Positions 53,254-63,118 of a stretch of DNA of 64,000 bases are shown here, piece by piece. Location: positions 248,001 through 312,000 of the forward strand of contig NZ_CP124620.1 in the NCBI RefSeq assembly GCF_030128875.1, in the 5' to 3' direction. The notes under the pieces were generated by a model. That model saw nothing but the letters and a program-made list of their open reading frames with translations, did no database searches and was not told the DNA's origin. The translations under genes and the position numbers were made by a program. The stretch is from Stenotrophomonas sp. BIO128-Bstrain. GTDB lineage: Bacteria > Pseudomonadota > Gammaproteobacteria > Xanthomonadales > Xanthomonadaceae. Position 1 is the stretch's first letter, and each line of letters starts with the position of its first letter.

Positions 53254-54639
53254 CTACTCCATGCCGAGCTTTTTCAGTTTGTAGCGCAGCGCCCGGAAGG
53301 TGATGCCCAGCTGGGCTGCGGTACGCGTCTTGTTCCAGCGGTTTTCTTCCAGCGCCTTCTGGATCGCGGTGCGCTCCATCTGTTCGATATAGGAGGGCAG
53401 GGCGCCGTTGCCGGCCGGCAGGTCGACCACGGCTTCTTCCTGGGTGGCGGGCGCGCTGCCGGCCCCGAAGCGCGGGGCGTGCTGGGGCAGGCGCAGGTCG
53501 CTGGCACCGATGCGGTCTTCCTCGGCAAGCGCCAGGGCACGCTCGAGGATGTTCTCCAGCTCGCGCACGTTGCCCGGGAAGTGGTACTGGGCCAGGGCGT
53601 CCAGCGCCGAGGGCGCCAGCAGCGGGGTCGGGCGGCCGTGGGTGCGGGCCAGCCTGGCCAGGATCGAGGCGGCGAGTGCGGGCAGGTCGCTGCGGCGTTC
53701 GCGCAGTGGCGGCACGCGCAGTTCGATCACGTTGATGCGGTAGTACAGGTCGTGGCGGAAGCGGCCGTCCTCGACCAGCTCGCCCAGGTCCTTGTGCGTG
53801 GCCGAGAGGATGCGCACGTCCACCGGTACCTCGGTGGCGGCGCCGACCGGACGGATCGATTTCTCCTGGATCGCGCGCAGCAGCTTGACCTGCATCTGCA
53901 GCGGCAGTTCGGCCACCTCATCCAGGAACAGGGTGCCGCCATGCGCCGCCTGGAACAGGCCGGGCTTGTCGGCATGCGCGCCACTGAAGCTGCCCTTCTT
54001 GTGGCCAAAGAACTCGCTTTCCATCAGCTCTGACGGAATGGCACCGCAGTTGACCGGCACGAAGGCGCCGGGCGCGCGGGCGCTCTGCGCGTGGATCGTG
54101 CGCGCGACCAGTTCCTTGCCGACGCCGGATTCGCCAAGGATGTAGACCGGCGCCTGGCTGCGCGCGACCTTGCCGATGGTGGCGCGCAGCACATCCATCG
54201 AAGGTGAGTCGCCGAGCAGGCGTGCGGCCTGTTCCGGGGCGAGCGGTGCAGGGGCGGGGCGCTCGGTGTTGTTGAGTTCCAGCGCGTGCTTGACCAGGCC
54301 GCGCAGCACCGAGATGTCGACCGGCTTGCTGACGAAATCGAAGGCGCCGGCCTTCAGGGCTTCCACCGCCAGGTCCATGCTGCCGAAGGCAGTGATCATC
54401 GCCACCGGCGTGCGCGGGTAGTGCTGCGCGATCTCGGTGACCAGCTCGATGCCGTTGCCGTCGGGCAGGCGCATGTCGGTGATGCACAGGTCGTACGGGT
54501 TGCTGGCCAGCAGTTCACGGGCTTCGGCGAGGTTGGCCGCGGTGCTGATGCGCAGGCCCATGCGGCCCAGGGTCAGTACCAGCAGTTCGCGGATGTCACG
54601 CTCGTCATCGACGACGAGGGCGCTGCGGGTGTCATTCAT
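53254..54639 (-). CDS. pilR: sigma-54 response regulator PilR
   Basis: The 461-residue protein has a receiver domain (LVVDDERDIREL, phosphorylated Asp55 in ITDMRLPDG, Lys105 in SKPVD), a sigma-54 AAA+ domain (Walker A GESGVGKE 169-176, sigma-54-contact loop GSFSGA 216-221 in place of GAFTGA, LFLDEVAELPL), and a Fis-type helix-turn-helix at the end (NKTRTAAQLGITFRALRYKLKKLG). Phosphorylated by PilS, it activates the sigma-54 promoter of pilA seen 3.8 kb away. The pilS gene lies 70 bp upstream on the same strand. Confidence 0.95.
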   Translation of the reverse strand: MNDTRSALVVDDERDIRELLVLTLGRMGLRISTAANLAEARELLASNPYDLCITDMRLPDGNGIELVTEIAQHYPRTPVAMITAFGSMDLAVEALKAGAFDFVSKPVDISVLRGLVKHALELNNTERPAPAPLAPEQAARLLGDSPSMDVLRATIGKVARSQAPVYILGESGVGKELVARTIHAQSARAPGAFVPVNCGAIPSELMESEFFGHKKGSFSGAHADKPGLFQAAHGGTLFLDEVAELPLQMQVKLLRAIQEKSIRPVGAATEVPVDVRILSATHKDLGELVEDGRFRHDLYYRINVIELRVPPLRERRSDLPALAASILARLARTHGRPTPLLAPSALDALAQYHFPGNVRELENILERALALAEEDRIGASDLRLPQHAPRFGAGSAPATQEEAVVDLPAGNGALPSYIEQMERTAIQKALEENRWNKTRTAAQLGITFRALRYKLKKLGME

Positions 54640-54709
54640 AAGGAAGGAAGATAGCCGAGGGCGGTCATTGGCGACAAATGTTTGACGGAGGCGACCGGGT
54701 ATGCGCCGC

Positions 54710-56323
54710 TCATCCGGCCATCATCGTGTGCGGGCCGGCCAGCACGAGCCGGAAACAGGCGCCACCGGCAGGCACCGAGACGTACTCCAGCCGTGCCTGG
54801 TTGGCGCGGCACAGCTCGCGGGCGATATACAGGCCCAGCCCGGTGCCGTGCTCGGAGGTGGTGAAGAAGGGACGGAACAACTGGCTGGCGACCGTCTCGG
54901 GAATGCCCGGGCCACGGTCCATCACATCGATGATGGCGGTGCGCTCCTGGCGCGCCACGCGCAGCCGCACGCGGGCCGGCTCATCGGCCACGCGGCCGTA
55001 TTTGAGCGCGTTGTGGACCAGCACGGTGAGGATCTGGTGCAGGTGGCGCGGATCGACCAGCGCGTGCACCGAGGTCTCGCTGATGATCGGTTCCACGCTG
55101 TCGGTTTCCAGTGACAGGCCCTGCTTGTACTCCAGTACGAAGCGGCGCACGAACGCGGCCAGGTCCACGTTCTCCGGGTTGGCGCGTTCGCGCCGTGCCA
55201 GCCCGAGCACGCTTTCGACGATGCCGTTGGTGCGCTGGCATTGCTGGTTGATGATCTGCAGCAGGCGGCGGTCGGTGTCGCCGATATCGGTGGATTCTTC
55301 CAGCAGCTGCGCGGCGTAGTTGATCGCCGCCAGCGGGTTGCGGATCTCATGGGCCAGGCTGGCCGAGAACCGTCCCATCGCCGAGAGCGTCAAGGACTCG
55401 GCACGCCGCGAGACCACGGTCGAGTCATCCAGGAACACCAGGGTGAGGTCGCTGCCGGCCAGCAGGCGGGCGAAGCGTGGCTGTACTTCGGGTTGGTCCG
55501 GCGAGAGCTGCAGGGGCATCTCTTCATTGGTCCAGCCATTGCGCCAGCGCAGCAGCCGGCGGCTCAGCTCGGGCGCGGCACTGCCCAGTTCCAGCCGGCC
55601 GCTGCCACTGTTGCCGTCGGCATCGCCAAGCAGGGTGGAGGCCGCTTCGTTGGCCAGCGTGATGCGGTTGGCCCCGTCCACCACGATCACGCCGGTGCGC
55701 ATGCGGCGGATGATCAGTTCGTTGATCTGGAACAGGTTGGCCACTTCATCGCCGCGCTGGTTGGCCAGTTGCTGGTTCATGCGGGCGCGGTTGCCGACCT
55801 GGTAACTGATGAAGGCGATGGCCAGGTAGCTGGTGACGAACATGGCCAGTTCGGCCAGCGTGCGGGTCGGGTCGCCGCCTTCGATCTGTTTCCAGAGATA
55901 CTCGCCGGCGGTGGCGGCACTGGCGGCCGCGGCCAGGCCCAGCCCCATGCTCAATGGGAGCAGCGTCGCGGCGGCGGCGACGTTGAACAGCAACGACATC
56001 GAGATGCCCGCGCTGGCCCCGGGCAGGGCATGGGCGAGCAGGGTGGCGGCGATGATGTCGGCGGCCACGCTCCACACCACGATGGTGCGCAGCCAGCGCT
56101 CGTTGCGGCCGAACAGCAGCACCAGCACGGCCACCGCCAGATAGCCGCTGGCCACGAAGGTCGCCAGCCGGGGGTGGTCGGCGGTTCCCACCAGTCCGCT
56201 CAGCGGGCTGAACAGCAGCGCGCCGATGACGGTGGCCATCAGCAGGCGGTACAGCGCGAAGAAATACAGCTCGCGCCGCGGTATCGATTCGATGCGGTCG
56301 ATCAATGAAGCACTGGGTGACAC
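54710..56323 (-). CDS. pilS: sensor histidine kinase PilS
   Basis: The 537-residue kinase has six N-terminal membrane helices (about 22-176), a PAS-like domain (about 190-300, MRTGVIVVDGANRITLANEAA), the dimerisation box with His325 in SLAHEIRNPL, and an ATPase domain (VHNALKYGR, DRGPGIPETV, HGTGLGLYIAREL). In Pseudomonas, PilS senses pilin levels in the membrane and phosphorylates PilR. GTG at 56321-56323 has GGGGAG 7 bases upstream and gives a sensible N-terminus. It is divergent from sucC. Confidence 0.94.
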   Translation of the reverse strand: MSPSASLIDRIESIPRRELYFFALYRLLMATVIGALLFSPLSGLVGTADHPRLATFVASGYLAVAVLVLLFGRNERWLRTIVVWSVAADIIAATLLAHALPGASAGISMSLLFNVAAAATLLPLSMGLGLAAAASAATAGEYLWKQIEGGDPTRTLAELAMFVTSYLAIAFISYQVGNRARMNQQLANQRGDEVANLFQINELIIRRMRTGVIVVDGANRITLANEAASTLLGDADGNSGSGRLELGSAAPELSRRLLRWRNGWTNEEMPLQLSPDQPEVQPRFARLLAGSDLTLVFLDDSTVVSRRAESLTLSAMGRFSASLAHEIRNPLAAINYAAQLLEESTDIGDTDRRLLQIINQQCQRTNGIVESVLGLARRERANPENVDLAAFVRRFVLEYKQGLSLETDSVEPIISETSVHALVDPRHLHQILTVLVHNALKYGRVADEPARVRLRVARQERTAIIDVMDRGPGIPETVASQLFRPFFTTSEHGTGLGLYIARELCRANQARLEYVSVPAGGACFRLVLAGPHTMMAG

Positions 56324-56656
56324 GCCGGAACTCCCCTTCTGGCATGGGGGCAGTGTAGGGGGTCCGGCCGGGTTTGGGGGCCGGTGGCCGGGGCGGGGTG
56401 TGTGAAGGCCGGACCGCGTGCGGGTGCCTGCAGGCTGCGCGGGCGTGCCGCGGGCGACCCGGGTGGCTGTTTCCGGCACCTGCCGCAACTGTCTGAAATT
56501 GCGCCGGAAACGGTGCCTGGCCGGTGTCTTGCCACTGACTTCTTTGCGCCTGCGCGCCGGGTCGTCCACAATAGTGGGCCCGCCGCGGTCCTTACCGGCG
56601 CCCCCGTGAGGGAGCCTTGGAGATGCGTGCGGTCGTTCCTATTCCCACGGTGACGC
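56324..56656. other. divergent region between pilS and sucC
   Basis: This 333-bp region has no credible gene. It must hold the sucC promoter, but no -35/-10 pair with good spacing was found; TTGCGC (56544) and CACAAT (56577) are too far apart. The middle is very GC-rich. I see nothing else in it. Confidence 0.5.
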
Positions 56657-57826
<1,170 letters not shown>

Positions 57827-57847
57827 TCCCGACACCAAGGAATTCCC

Positions 57848-58723
57848 ATGTCTGTTTTGATTAACAAGAACACCAAGGTGATCGTGCAGGGCTTCACCGG
57901 CCAGCAGGGCACCTTCCACGCCACTCAGATGATCGAGTACGGCACCCAGGTTGTTGGCGGCGTGACCCCCGGCAAGGGCGGCACCACCCACATCGACCTG
58001 CCGGTCTTCAACACCGTTGCCGACGCCGTGCAGAGCACCGGCGCCAACGCTTCGGTCATCTACGTGCCGCCGCCGTACGCGGCTGATGCGATCCTGGAAG
58101 CGGCGGCTGCCGGCATCCAGGTCATCGTGTGCATCACCGAAGGCATCCCGGTGCTGGACATGCTGCGCGTCAAGAACGTGCTGACCCGTTCGCATCCGGA
58201 CACCGTGCTGATCGGGCCGAACTGCCCGGGCGTCATCACCCCGGGTGAGTGCAAGATCGGCATCATGCCGGGCCACATCCACCAGCCGGGCAAGATCGGC
58301 ATCGTGTCGCGTTCGGGCACCCTGACCTATGAAGCGGTCAAGCAGACCACCGAAGTCGGCCTGGGCCAGTCCACCTGCATCGGCATCGGTGGTGACCCGA
58401 TCAACGGCCTGAACTTCGTCGACTGCCTGAAGCTGTTCAACGAAGATCCGCAGACCGAAGGCATCATCATGGTCGGCGAAATCGGCGGTGACGCTGAAGA
58501 AGCCGGTGCCGAGTACATCAAGAACCACGTGAAGAAGCCGGTCGTCGGTTTCATCGCGGGCGCCTCGGCTCCGGCCGGCAAGCGCATGGGCCACGCCGGT
58601 GCGATCGCATCGGGCGGCAAGGGCACCGCCGAAGGCAAGTTCGCCGCCATGGAAGCTGCTGGCGTCGTGACCGTCCGTTCGCCGGGCGACCTGGGCGCTG
58701 CCATCGCCAAGCTGGTGAAATAA
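57848..58723 (+). CDS. sucD: succinyl-CoA synthetase alpha subunit
   Basis: The 291-residue subunit has the CoA-binding [20 protein letters not shown] and PPPYAADAI, the EGIPVLDML motif, and the phosphorylated histidine in [15 protein letters not shown]. It pairs with SucC. A plain ATG follows an AAGGAATT sequence. After the stop come five tandem GTAG repeats and then a terminator. Confidence 0.98.
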   Translation: MSVLINKNTKVIVQGFTGQQGTFHATQMIEYGTQVVGGVTPGKGGTTHIDLPVFNTVADAVQSTGANASVIYVPPPYAADAILEAAAAGIQVIVCITEGIPVLDMLRVKNVLTRSHPDTVLIGPNCPGVITPGECKIGIMPGHIHQPGKIGIVSRSGTLTYEAVKQTTEVGLGQSTCIGIGGDPINGLNFVDCLKLFNEDPQTEGIIMVGEIGGDAEEAGAEYIKNHVKKPVVGFIAGASAPAGKRMGHAGAIASGGKGTAEGKFAAMEAAGVVTVRSPGDLGAAIAKLVK

Positions 58724-58753
58724 ACCGCCGGCCGCACCGCGGCCGACGCGTAG

Positions 58754-58885
58754 GTAGAGCTGACCGTTGGTCAGCTGCCGGTAGAGCCGACCGTTGGTCA
58801 GCTGCCGGTAGAGCCGACCGTTGGTCAGCTACCGGTAGAGCCGACCGTTGGTCAGCTACCGGTAGAGCCGACCGTTGGTCGGCTG
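58754..58885 (+). repeat. five tandem 27-bp GTAG (SMAG-type) repeats
   Basis: GTAG heads lie at 58754, 58781, 58808, 58835 and 58862, exactly 27 bp apart. Each unit reads GTAGAGCCGACCGTTGGTC then AGCT-type, and folds as AGCCGACC / GGTCGGCT or a variant. Units differ at one or two bases (TGACC for CGACC; CAGCT for CGGCT), and in units 1-4 one arm change breaks a pair. All share one orientation, which is unusual for this family. Confidence 0.9.
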
Positions 58886-58893
58886 CATTAAAC

Positions 58894-58921
58894 AGAAAGG
58901 CCGCCTCCGGGCGGCCTTTCT
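58894..58921 (+). terminator. terminator of the sucCD operon
   Basis: AGAAAGGCCGCC / GGCGGCCTTTCT with a TCCG loop is a 12-bp perfect stem just after the tandem repeats, 170 bp from the sucD stop. No other terminator lies closer. Confidence 0.82.
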
Positions 58922-58945
58922 GCGTTCAAGGCAACACCGGGACCG

Positions 58946-59054
58946 GTAGGTCCCCACGGTTGTCCGGTACGCACACCACGTAGTCCCGGCCGCTGGCCGG
59001 CGCCGCATCGTGCTGCCGCCGAATGCGTGGTTGCCGGCCAGCGGCCGGCACTAC
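58946..59054. repeat. further GTAG repeats upstream of nadE
   Basis: One degenerate copy begins GTAGG at 58946 and ends GGTAC at 58970. An inverted pair follows: 58980-59001 (GTAGTCCCGGCCGCTGG) and 59033-59054 (ending CACTAC), the same type as at 34963. The last copy lies 33 bp from the nadE ATG, so the nadE promoter must overlap or lie within the repeats. Confidence 0.75.
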
Positions 59055-59087
59055 AATGAGCGCAGTACACCTACAGGCTGGAACCCC

Positions 59088-60722
59088 ATGACGTCGCTCC
59101 GCATTGCCCTGGCGCAGTTCGATTTCCCGGTTGGCGCGGTGGCGCAGAACACCGACAACATCATCGCGATGATCGCCGAGGCGCGCGATGAGTACGGTGC
59201 CGAGCTGGTGGTGTTCCCCGAGCTGGCGATCAGTGGCTACCCGCCGGAGGATCTGCTGCTGCGCCCGGGCTTCCTGTACGACTGCCAGCAGGCGCTGGAG
59301 CGCATCGCGGCGGCCACCACGGGAATCGCGGCCGTGGTCGGTTGGCCCCAGGCCGCCGGCGCGGTGGTCTACAACGCGGCCAGCGTGCTGCGCAACGGCA
59401 AGGTCGAGCACACCTACCGCAAGCGCGAGCTGCCCAACTACGCGGTGTTCGATGAGCGCCGTTATTTCGATGTCGATCCGGACGGCGGCAGCTGCGTGTT
59501 CGAACTGAAGGGCGTGCCGGTCGGTGTACTGGTCTGCGAGGACCTGTGGTTCGCCGAACCACTGGCCGATACCGTCCGCGCCGGCGCACAGCTGGTGGTC
59601 GTGCCCAATGCCTCCCCGTATGAGCGCGGCAAGCACGCCCAGCGCGACGCGCTGCTGGCCGAGCGTACCCGTGAGAGCGGGGCCGCGATCGCCTACCTCA
59701 ACGTGGTGGGCGGCCAGGACGCGCTGGTGTTCGATGGCGCCTCGGTGGTCGCCGATGGGGATGGCACGGTGCACCCGGCTGCCGCGGCCTTCACCGACCA
59801 GTGGCTGGTCGTGGATTACGACGCGGGTGCGCGCCGCTTCCTGCCGCGCGAGTGGATCGACGACGGCGACGAAAGCATGGATGCGCTGGCCTGGCGCGCG
59901 GTGACCCGCGGTATCCAGGATTACTGCCGCAAGAACGGCTTCAAGAAGGTCTGGCTCGGCCTGTCCGGCGGCATCGATTCGGCCTTGGTGCTGGCGATGG
60001 CGGTGGACGCGCTGGGCGCGGCCAACGTCACCGCGGTGCGGCTGCCGTCGCGCTACACGGCGGACATGTCCAACGACCTGGCGGCCGAACAGTGCCGCGC
60101 GCTGGGCGTGACGCTGGAAGCGGTCTCGATCGAGCCGGTGTTCGAGGGCCTGATGGCCGCGCTCGGCCCGATGTTCGAGGGGCAGGCGGCGGATGTGACC
60201 GAAGAGAACCTGCAGTCGCGCAGCCGCGGCGTGATCCTGATGGCGCTGTCCAACAAGTTCGGCGGGCTGCTGCTGACCACCGGCAACAAGAGCGAGTATG
60301 CGGTCGGCTACGCCACCATCTACGGCGACATGTGCGGTGGCTATGCGCCGCTGAAGGACCTGTACAAGACCGAGGTGTTCGGCTTGTCCAAGTGGCGCAA
60401 CACCGTAGGCGGTGCGCCGGTGATCCCACCGGCGGTGATTTCCCGCCCGCCCTCGGCCGAGCTGCGCGCCAACCAGACCGACCAGGATTCGCTGCCGGCC
60501 TATGACGTGCTGGACGGCATCCTGTACCGCTACGTGGACCAGGAGCAGTCACGCGAGGAGATCGTGGCCGCCGGCTACGCCGCCGAGGTGGTGGACCGTG
60601 TGCTGCGCCTGGTGCGCACCAGCGAGTGGAAGCGCCACCAGGCAGCCCCGGGGCCGAAGGTCTCGCGCCGGGCGTTCGGGCGTGAGCGGCGGTACCCGAT
60701 CAGTAACGGGTACAAGGGCTGA
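59088..60722 (+). CDS. nadE: NAD+ synthase, glutamine-dependent
   Basis: The 544-residue enzyme makes NAD from deamido-NAD. The N-terminal nitrilase-type glutaminase domain has the Glu-Lys-Cys triad in VVFPELAISGY, YRKRELPNY and LVCEDLWF. The C-terminal synthetase domain has the ATP loop LGLSGGIDSALVLAM, the SRYTADMSND segment, and TTGNKSEYAVGYATIYGDM. Two-domain NadE is the glutamine-using form. ATG at 59088 is the likely start, with only weak GGAA upstream. It converges on the lipase gene, 26 bp away. Confidence 0.96.
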   Translation: MTSLRIALAQFDFPVGAVAQNTDNIIAMIAEARDEYGAELVVFPELAISGYPPEDLLLRPGFLYDCQQALERIAAATTGIAAVVGWPQAAGAVVYNAASVLRNGKVEHTYRKRELPNYAVFDERRYFDVDPDGGSCVFELKGVPVGVLVCEDLWFAEPLADTVRAGAQLVVVPNASPYERGKHAQRDALLAERTRESGAAIAYLNVVGGQDALVFDGASVVADGDGTVHPAAAAFTDQWLVVDYDAGARRFLPREWIDDGDESMDALAWRAVTRGIQDYCRKNGFKKVWLGLSGGIDSALVLAMAVDALGAANVTAVRLPSRYTADMSNDLAAEQCRALGVTLEAVSIEPVFEGLMAALGPMFEGQAADVTEENLQSRSRGVILMALSNKFGGLLLTTGNKSEYAVGYATIYGDMCGGYAPLKDLYKTEVFGLSKWRNTVGGAPVIPPAVISRPPSAELRANQTDQDSLPAYDVLDGILYRYVDQEQSREEIVAAGYAAEVVDRVLRLVRTSEWKRHQAAPGPKVSRRAFGRERRYPISNGYKG

Positions 60723-60748
60723 GCTGCCTGGCGAGGAGCGATTGCCGG

Positions 60749-61977
60749 TTACGGTGACGTATCCAGCAACGCTTCCAGTGCGGTGATTTCTTCCAACGCG
60801 TCGTAGGCCGGCGCGCCGGCCTCCAGGCGCGCGCGCACGAAGGCGAGGCCATCGGCTGCCGCTGCGTCCAGCGTGCCGCGGTGATCGACCGGGTAGGCGC
60901 GGAACGCGACCGGTTCCCCGCGCAGCGCCAGGCCAGCGGCGTACAGAAGCGTGGTGACATAGGGCACATCGCGGTCCTGGCGCCCGTGGCCGAGCATCAA
61001 TGGCTGGCTGAAGCCGCGCCGTGGCACGCCCAGATAGTCGTGCAGCAGCGTCCAGATGCCAGGCACGGTGTACAGCGGCGCGCTGAACATCTCGCCGGTG
61101 TTGGCGCCTTCCAACAGCGTGCTCAGGGCACCCAGGCAGTGCTGGCGGGCCAGCGCGACGCGCGCGCGCCCGTGTTCGGACAGTACCTGGTCGATGTGTG
61201 GCGCAAGCTGCAGCAGACCTTCCAGCAGGTAGGCGTGGTACGCATTGAGCGCGCCGGGATTGGCTGTGAGGTTGTCAGGTTTCATCACCAGTGCGGTCAG
61301 TTCCACGGCGGTGGGCGTGCCGGTGGTGAAACTGCCCCGGTATTCCAGCGACGGGCCGCCGTAGCCAGGCCCGATATGGCCGGCGGCGAGCGCGGCCGCC
61401 CCTCCCTGGGAGTGGCCCACCGAGACCCAGCGCGGGGCGAGGGTCGCCGGGCCGAGGTACTGACGGCTGGCCTTGATCATGTCGATGGTGTTGCGCGCAG
61501 CGGTCCCGACGTGGAGATAAGCATGCTCGCCGGGGCTGCCCAGCCCCTGGTAGTCCGCGGCTGCCACGGCGTAGCCCCGGGCCAGGAACTGGTCGAGGAA
61601 GCGGCCATCGCGCTCGGGCTGGAAGGGACCGGAAACCGATGGCGCACAGTGATCGGCAACGCCCTGGGTGCCATGCGCCCAGGAGACAACCGGCCAGCCA
61701 CCGGGGGGGCAGTGCCCGCTGGCAGGTACAGAAGCCCCGTGCCTTGGGCCAGGTGGCCGTGGTGGTCGGGCGTGCGATAGCTCAGTTTGTAGGCACGGGC
61801 GGCCCGGGAAGGCACCCAACTGGCCTGATAGGACTCGGCCGAGATGAGATCGCCTGCCTGCGACGGCGCAGTGGAACCGGCTGCACCGGCTGCACCGGCT
61901 GCACCGGCGGCGAGGCCGAGGGTGGCGGAGACGAACACGAGGGATGCGGCGCGCAGATGGACGATCTTGAACAGCAT
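60749..61977 (-). pseudogene. secretory lipase-type alpha/beta hydrolase, frameshifted at a C7 run
   Basis: Two frames join into one protein of about 409 residues. The first (from ATG 61977, AAGGAG upstream) has a signal peptide with a GAAGAAGAAG stretch and runs to LLYLPAGTAPP. The second continues GGWPVVSWAHGTQGVAD to the end. The break is at a run of seven C on the coding strand (61703-61709); eight would restore the frame. The rest has the nucleophile elbow GHSQGG, and DRDVPY and VDHRGTLDAA late in the protein give the likely acid and histidine. It resembles exported lipases of the LIP family. Sequence error, slipped-strand phase switching or true decay are all possible. Confidence 0.8.
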
Positions 61978-62089
61978 GCAGACTCCTTGCGGGCGGGTGT
62001 GGCCGTGAGGTGTCAGTCTGAATAGCGCGGATCGTTGGCGTTGAGATGCCAGTCCCAAAAGGAGCGGCTTGGGAAACGTCCCTTGACGG

Positions 62090-62116
62090 AAAAGGCCCCT
62101 TTCGGGGCCTTTTTTT
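62090..62116. terminator. bidirectional terminator after bamD
   Basis: AAAAGGCCCC / GGGGCCTTTT with a TTTC loop is followed by more T on the plus strand. It lies just after the minus-strand bamD stop (62118) and would also end anything coming from the lipase side. Confidence 0.82.
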
Positions 62117-62117
62117 C

Positions 62118-63002
62118 TTACTTGCGATTCATCGTGGCGTTGCGTTCACCGGTACTGGCGGACTTCTCGCCGGCAAACGGGTTCAGCTTGCGGACCATCC
62201 ACGGATACTTCGGCCAGTTGCCCTGCAGCCACGGGTGGTCGGGCTGGTTCAGCTCGAGGACGCGGCGGGCATCGTCGGCCAGGGTCTTGTTGCCCAGGCG
62301 GGTGTAGGCCTCGCCCAGCGCGGCCACGGCGTCGTACTGGAACGCGCTCTGCGGGTAGTTCTCCAGCAGGAAGTTGGCGCGGCCAGCGGCCGAGACGTAC
62401 GCCTCGCGGCGCAGGTAGTACAGGGCGTTGTCCAGCTCGTACTGGGCGAACACGTCGCGCAGGGCGATCATCCGCTGGCGCGCATCGGCGGCGTAGCGGC
62501 TGTTGGGGTAGCGCTCGGTGACGATGGTGAAATCGGCATAGGCCTGGCGCGGGCTCGACAGGTCGCGGCGGCTCGGGTCCAGCGACCAGACGCGGCGCAG
62601 GAAGACCGTGTCGCGGTTGCCATTGGCCAGGCCGCGCAGGTAGTACATGTAGGCGATGTTGCGGTGGGTCGGGTAGGTACGGATGAAGCGGTCCACGCTG
62701 GACACCGCGTCATCGTGCTTGCCGGCCTTGTACTGCGCGTAGGCGCTCTCGATCATGGCCTGCTCGGTGTACGGGCCATACGGGTACTGGGCTACCAGGC
62801 GGCGGAAGCTGGCTTCGGCACCGCTCCAGTTCCCCCCTTCCATGAGCTTGTGGCTCTTCTCATAGAGCGTTTCGACCGGCAGGCCTTCATCCGGATTCTT
62901 GCCCTTGGTGCCGCGGTGACAGCCGGTGGCGACGAAGAGCAGCACCAGCATCAGGGCGGCGAGGCGGACGGGCGCGGACAGCATAACGGAGCGTCGGATC
63001 AT
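62118..63002 (-). CDS. bamD: outer membrane protein assembly lipoprotein BamD
   Basis: The 294-residue lipoprotein (lipobox VATGC, cysteine 28) has TPR repeats: YEKSHKLMEGGNWSGAEASFRRLVAQYP, the SAYAQYKAGKHDDAVSSVDRFIRTYP repeat, and the characteristic YMYYLRGLAN. BamD is an essential part of the Bam complex that inserts beta-barrels into the outer membrane. It has a 35-residue C-terminal extension (KYPWMVRKLNPF, then a basic tail) relative to E. coli. ATGs at 63002 and 62984 both keep the signal peptide. It is divergent from rluD, as in E. coli. Confidence 0.95.
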   Translation of the reverse strand: MIRRSVMLSAPVRLAALMLVLLFVATGCHRGTKGKNPDEGLPVETLYEKSHKLMEGGNWSGAEASFRRLVAQYPYGPYTEQAMIESAYAQYKAGKHDDAVSSVDRFIRTYPTHRNIAYMYYLRGLANGNRDTVFLRRVWSLDPSRRDLSSPRQAYADFTIVTERYPNSRYAADARQRMIALRDVFAQYELDNALYYLRREAYVSAAGRANFLLENYPQSAFQYDAVAALGEAYTRLGNKTLADDARRVLELNQPDHPWLQGNWPKYPWMVRKLNPFAGEKSASTGERNATMNRK

Positions 63003-63118
63003 GGGGTCAGGGCGGGACGCGGCTGGAATACGAAGGGTCGATGATAGCCTAGTGGCCTGTCCCGCGACTGAAACTGGTCGGCCGGACCCCAAAATTGTCC
63101 CTATTGCGGTGTTCCCCC

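Noticed and set aside
58754..58885. CRISPR array
   Set aside because: The regular 27-bp period comes from back-to-back palindromic repeats with no spacers, and no cas genes are present.
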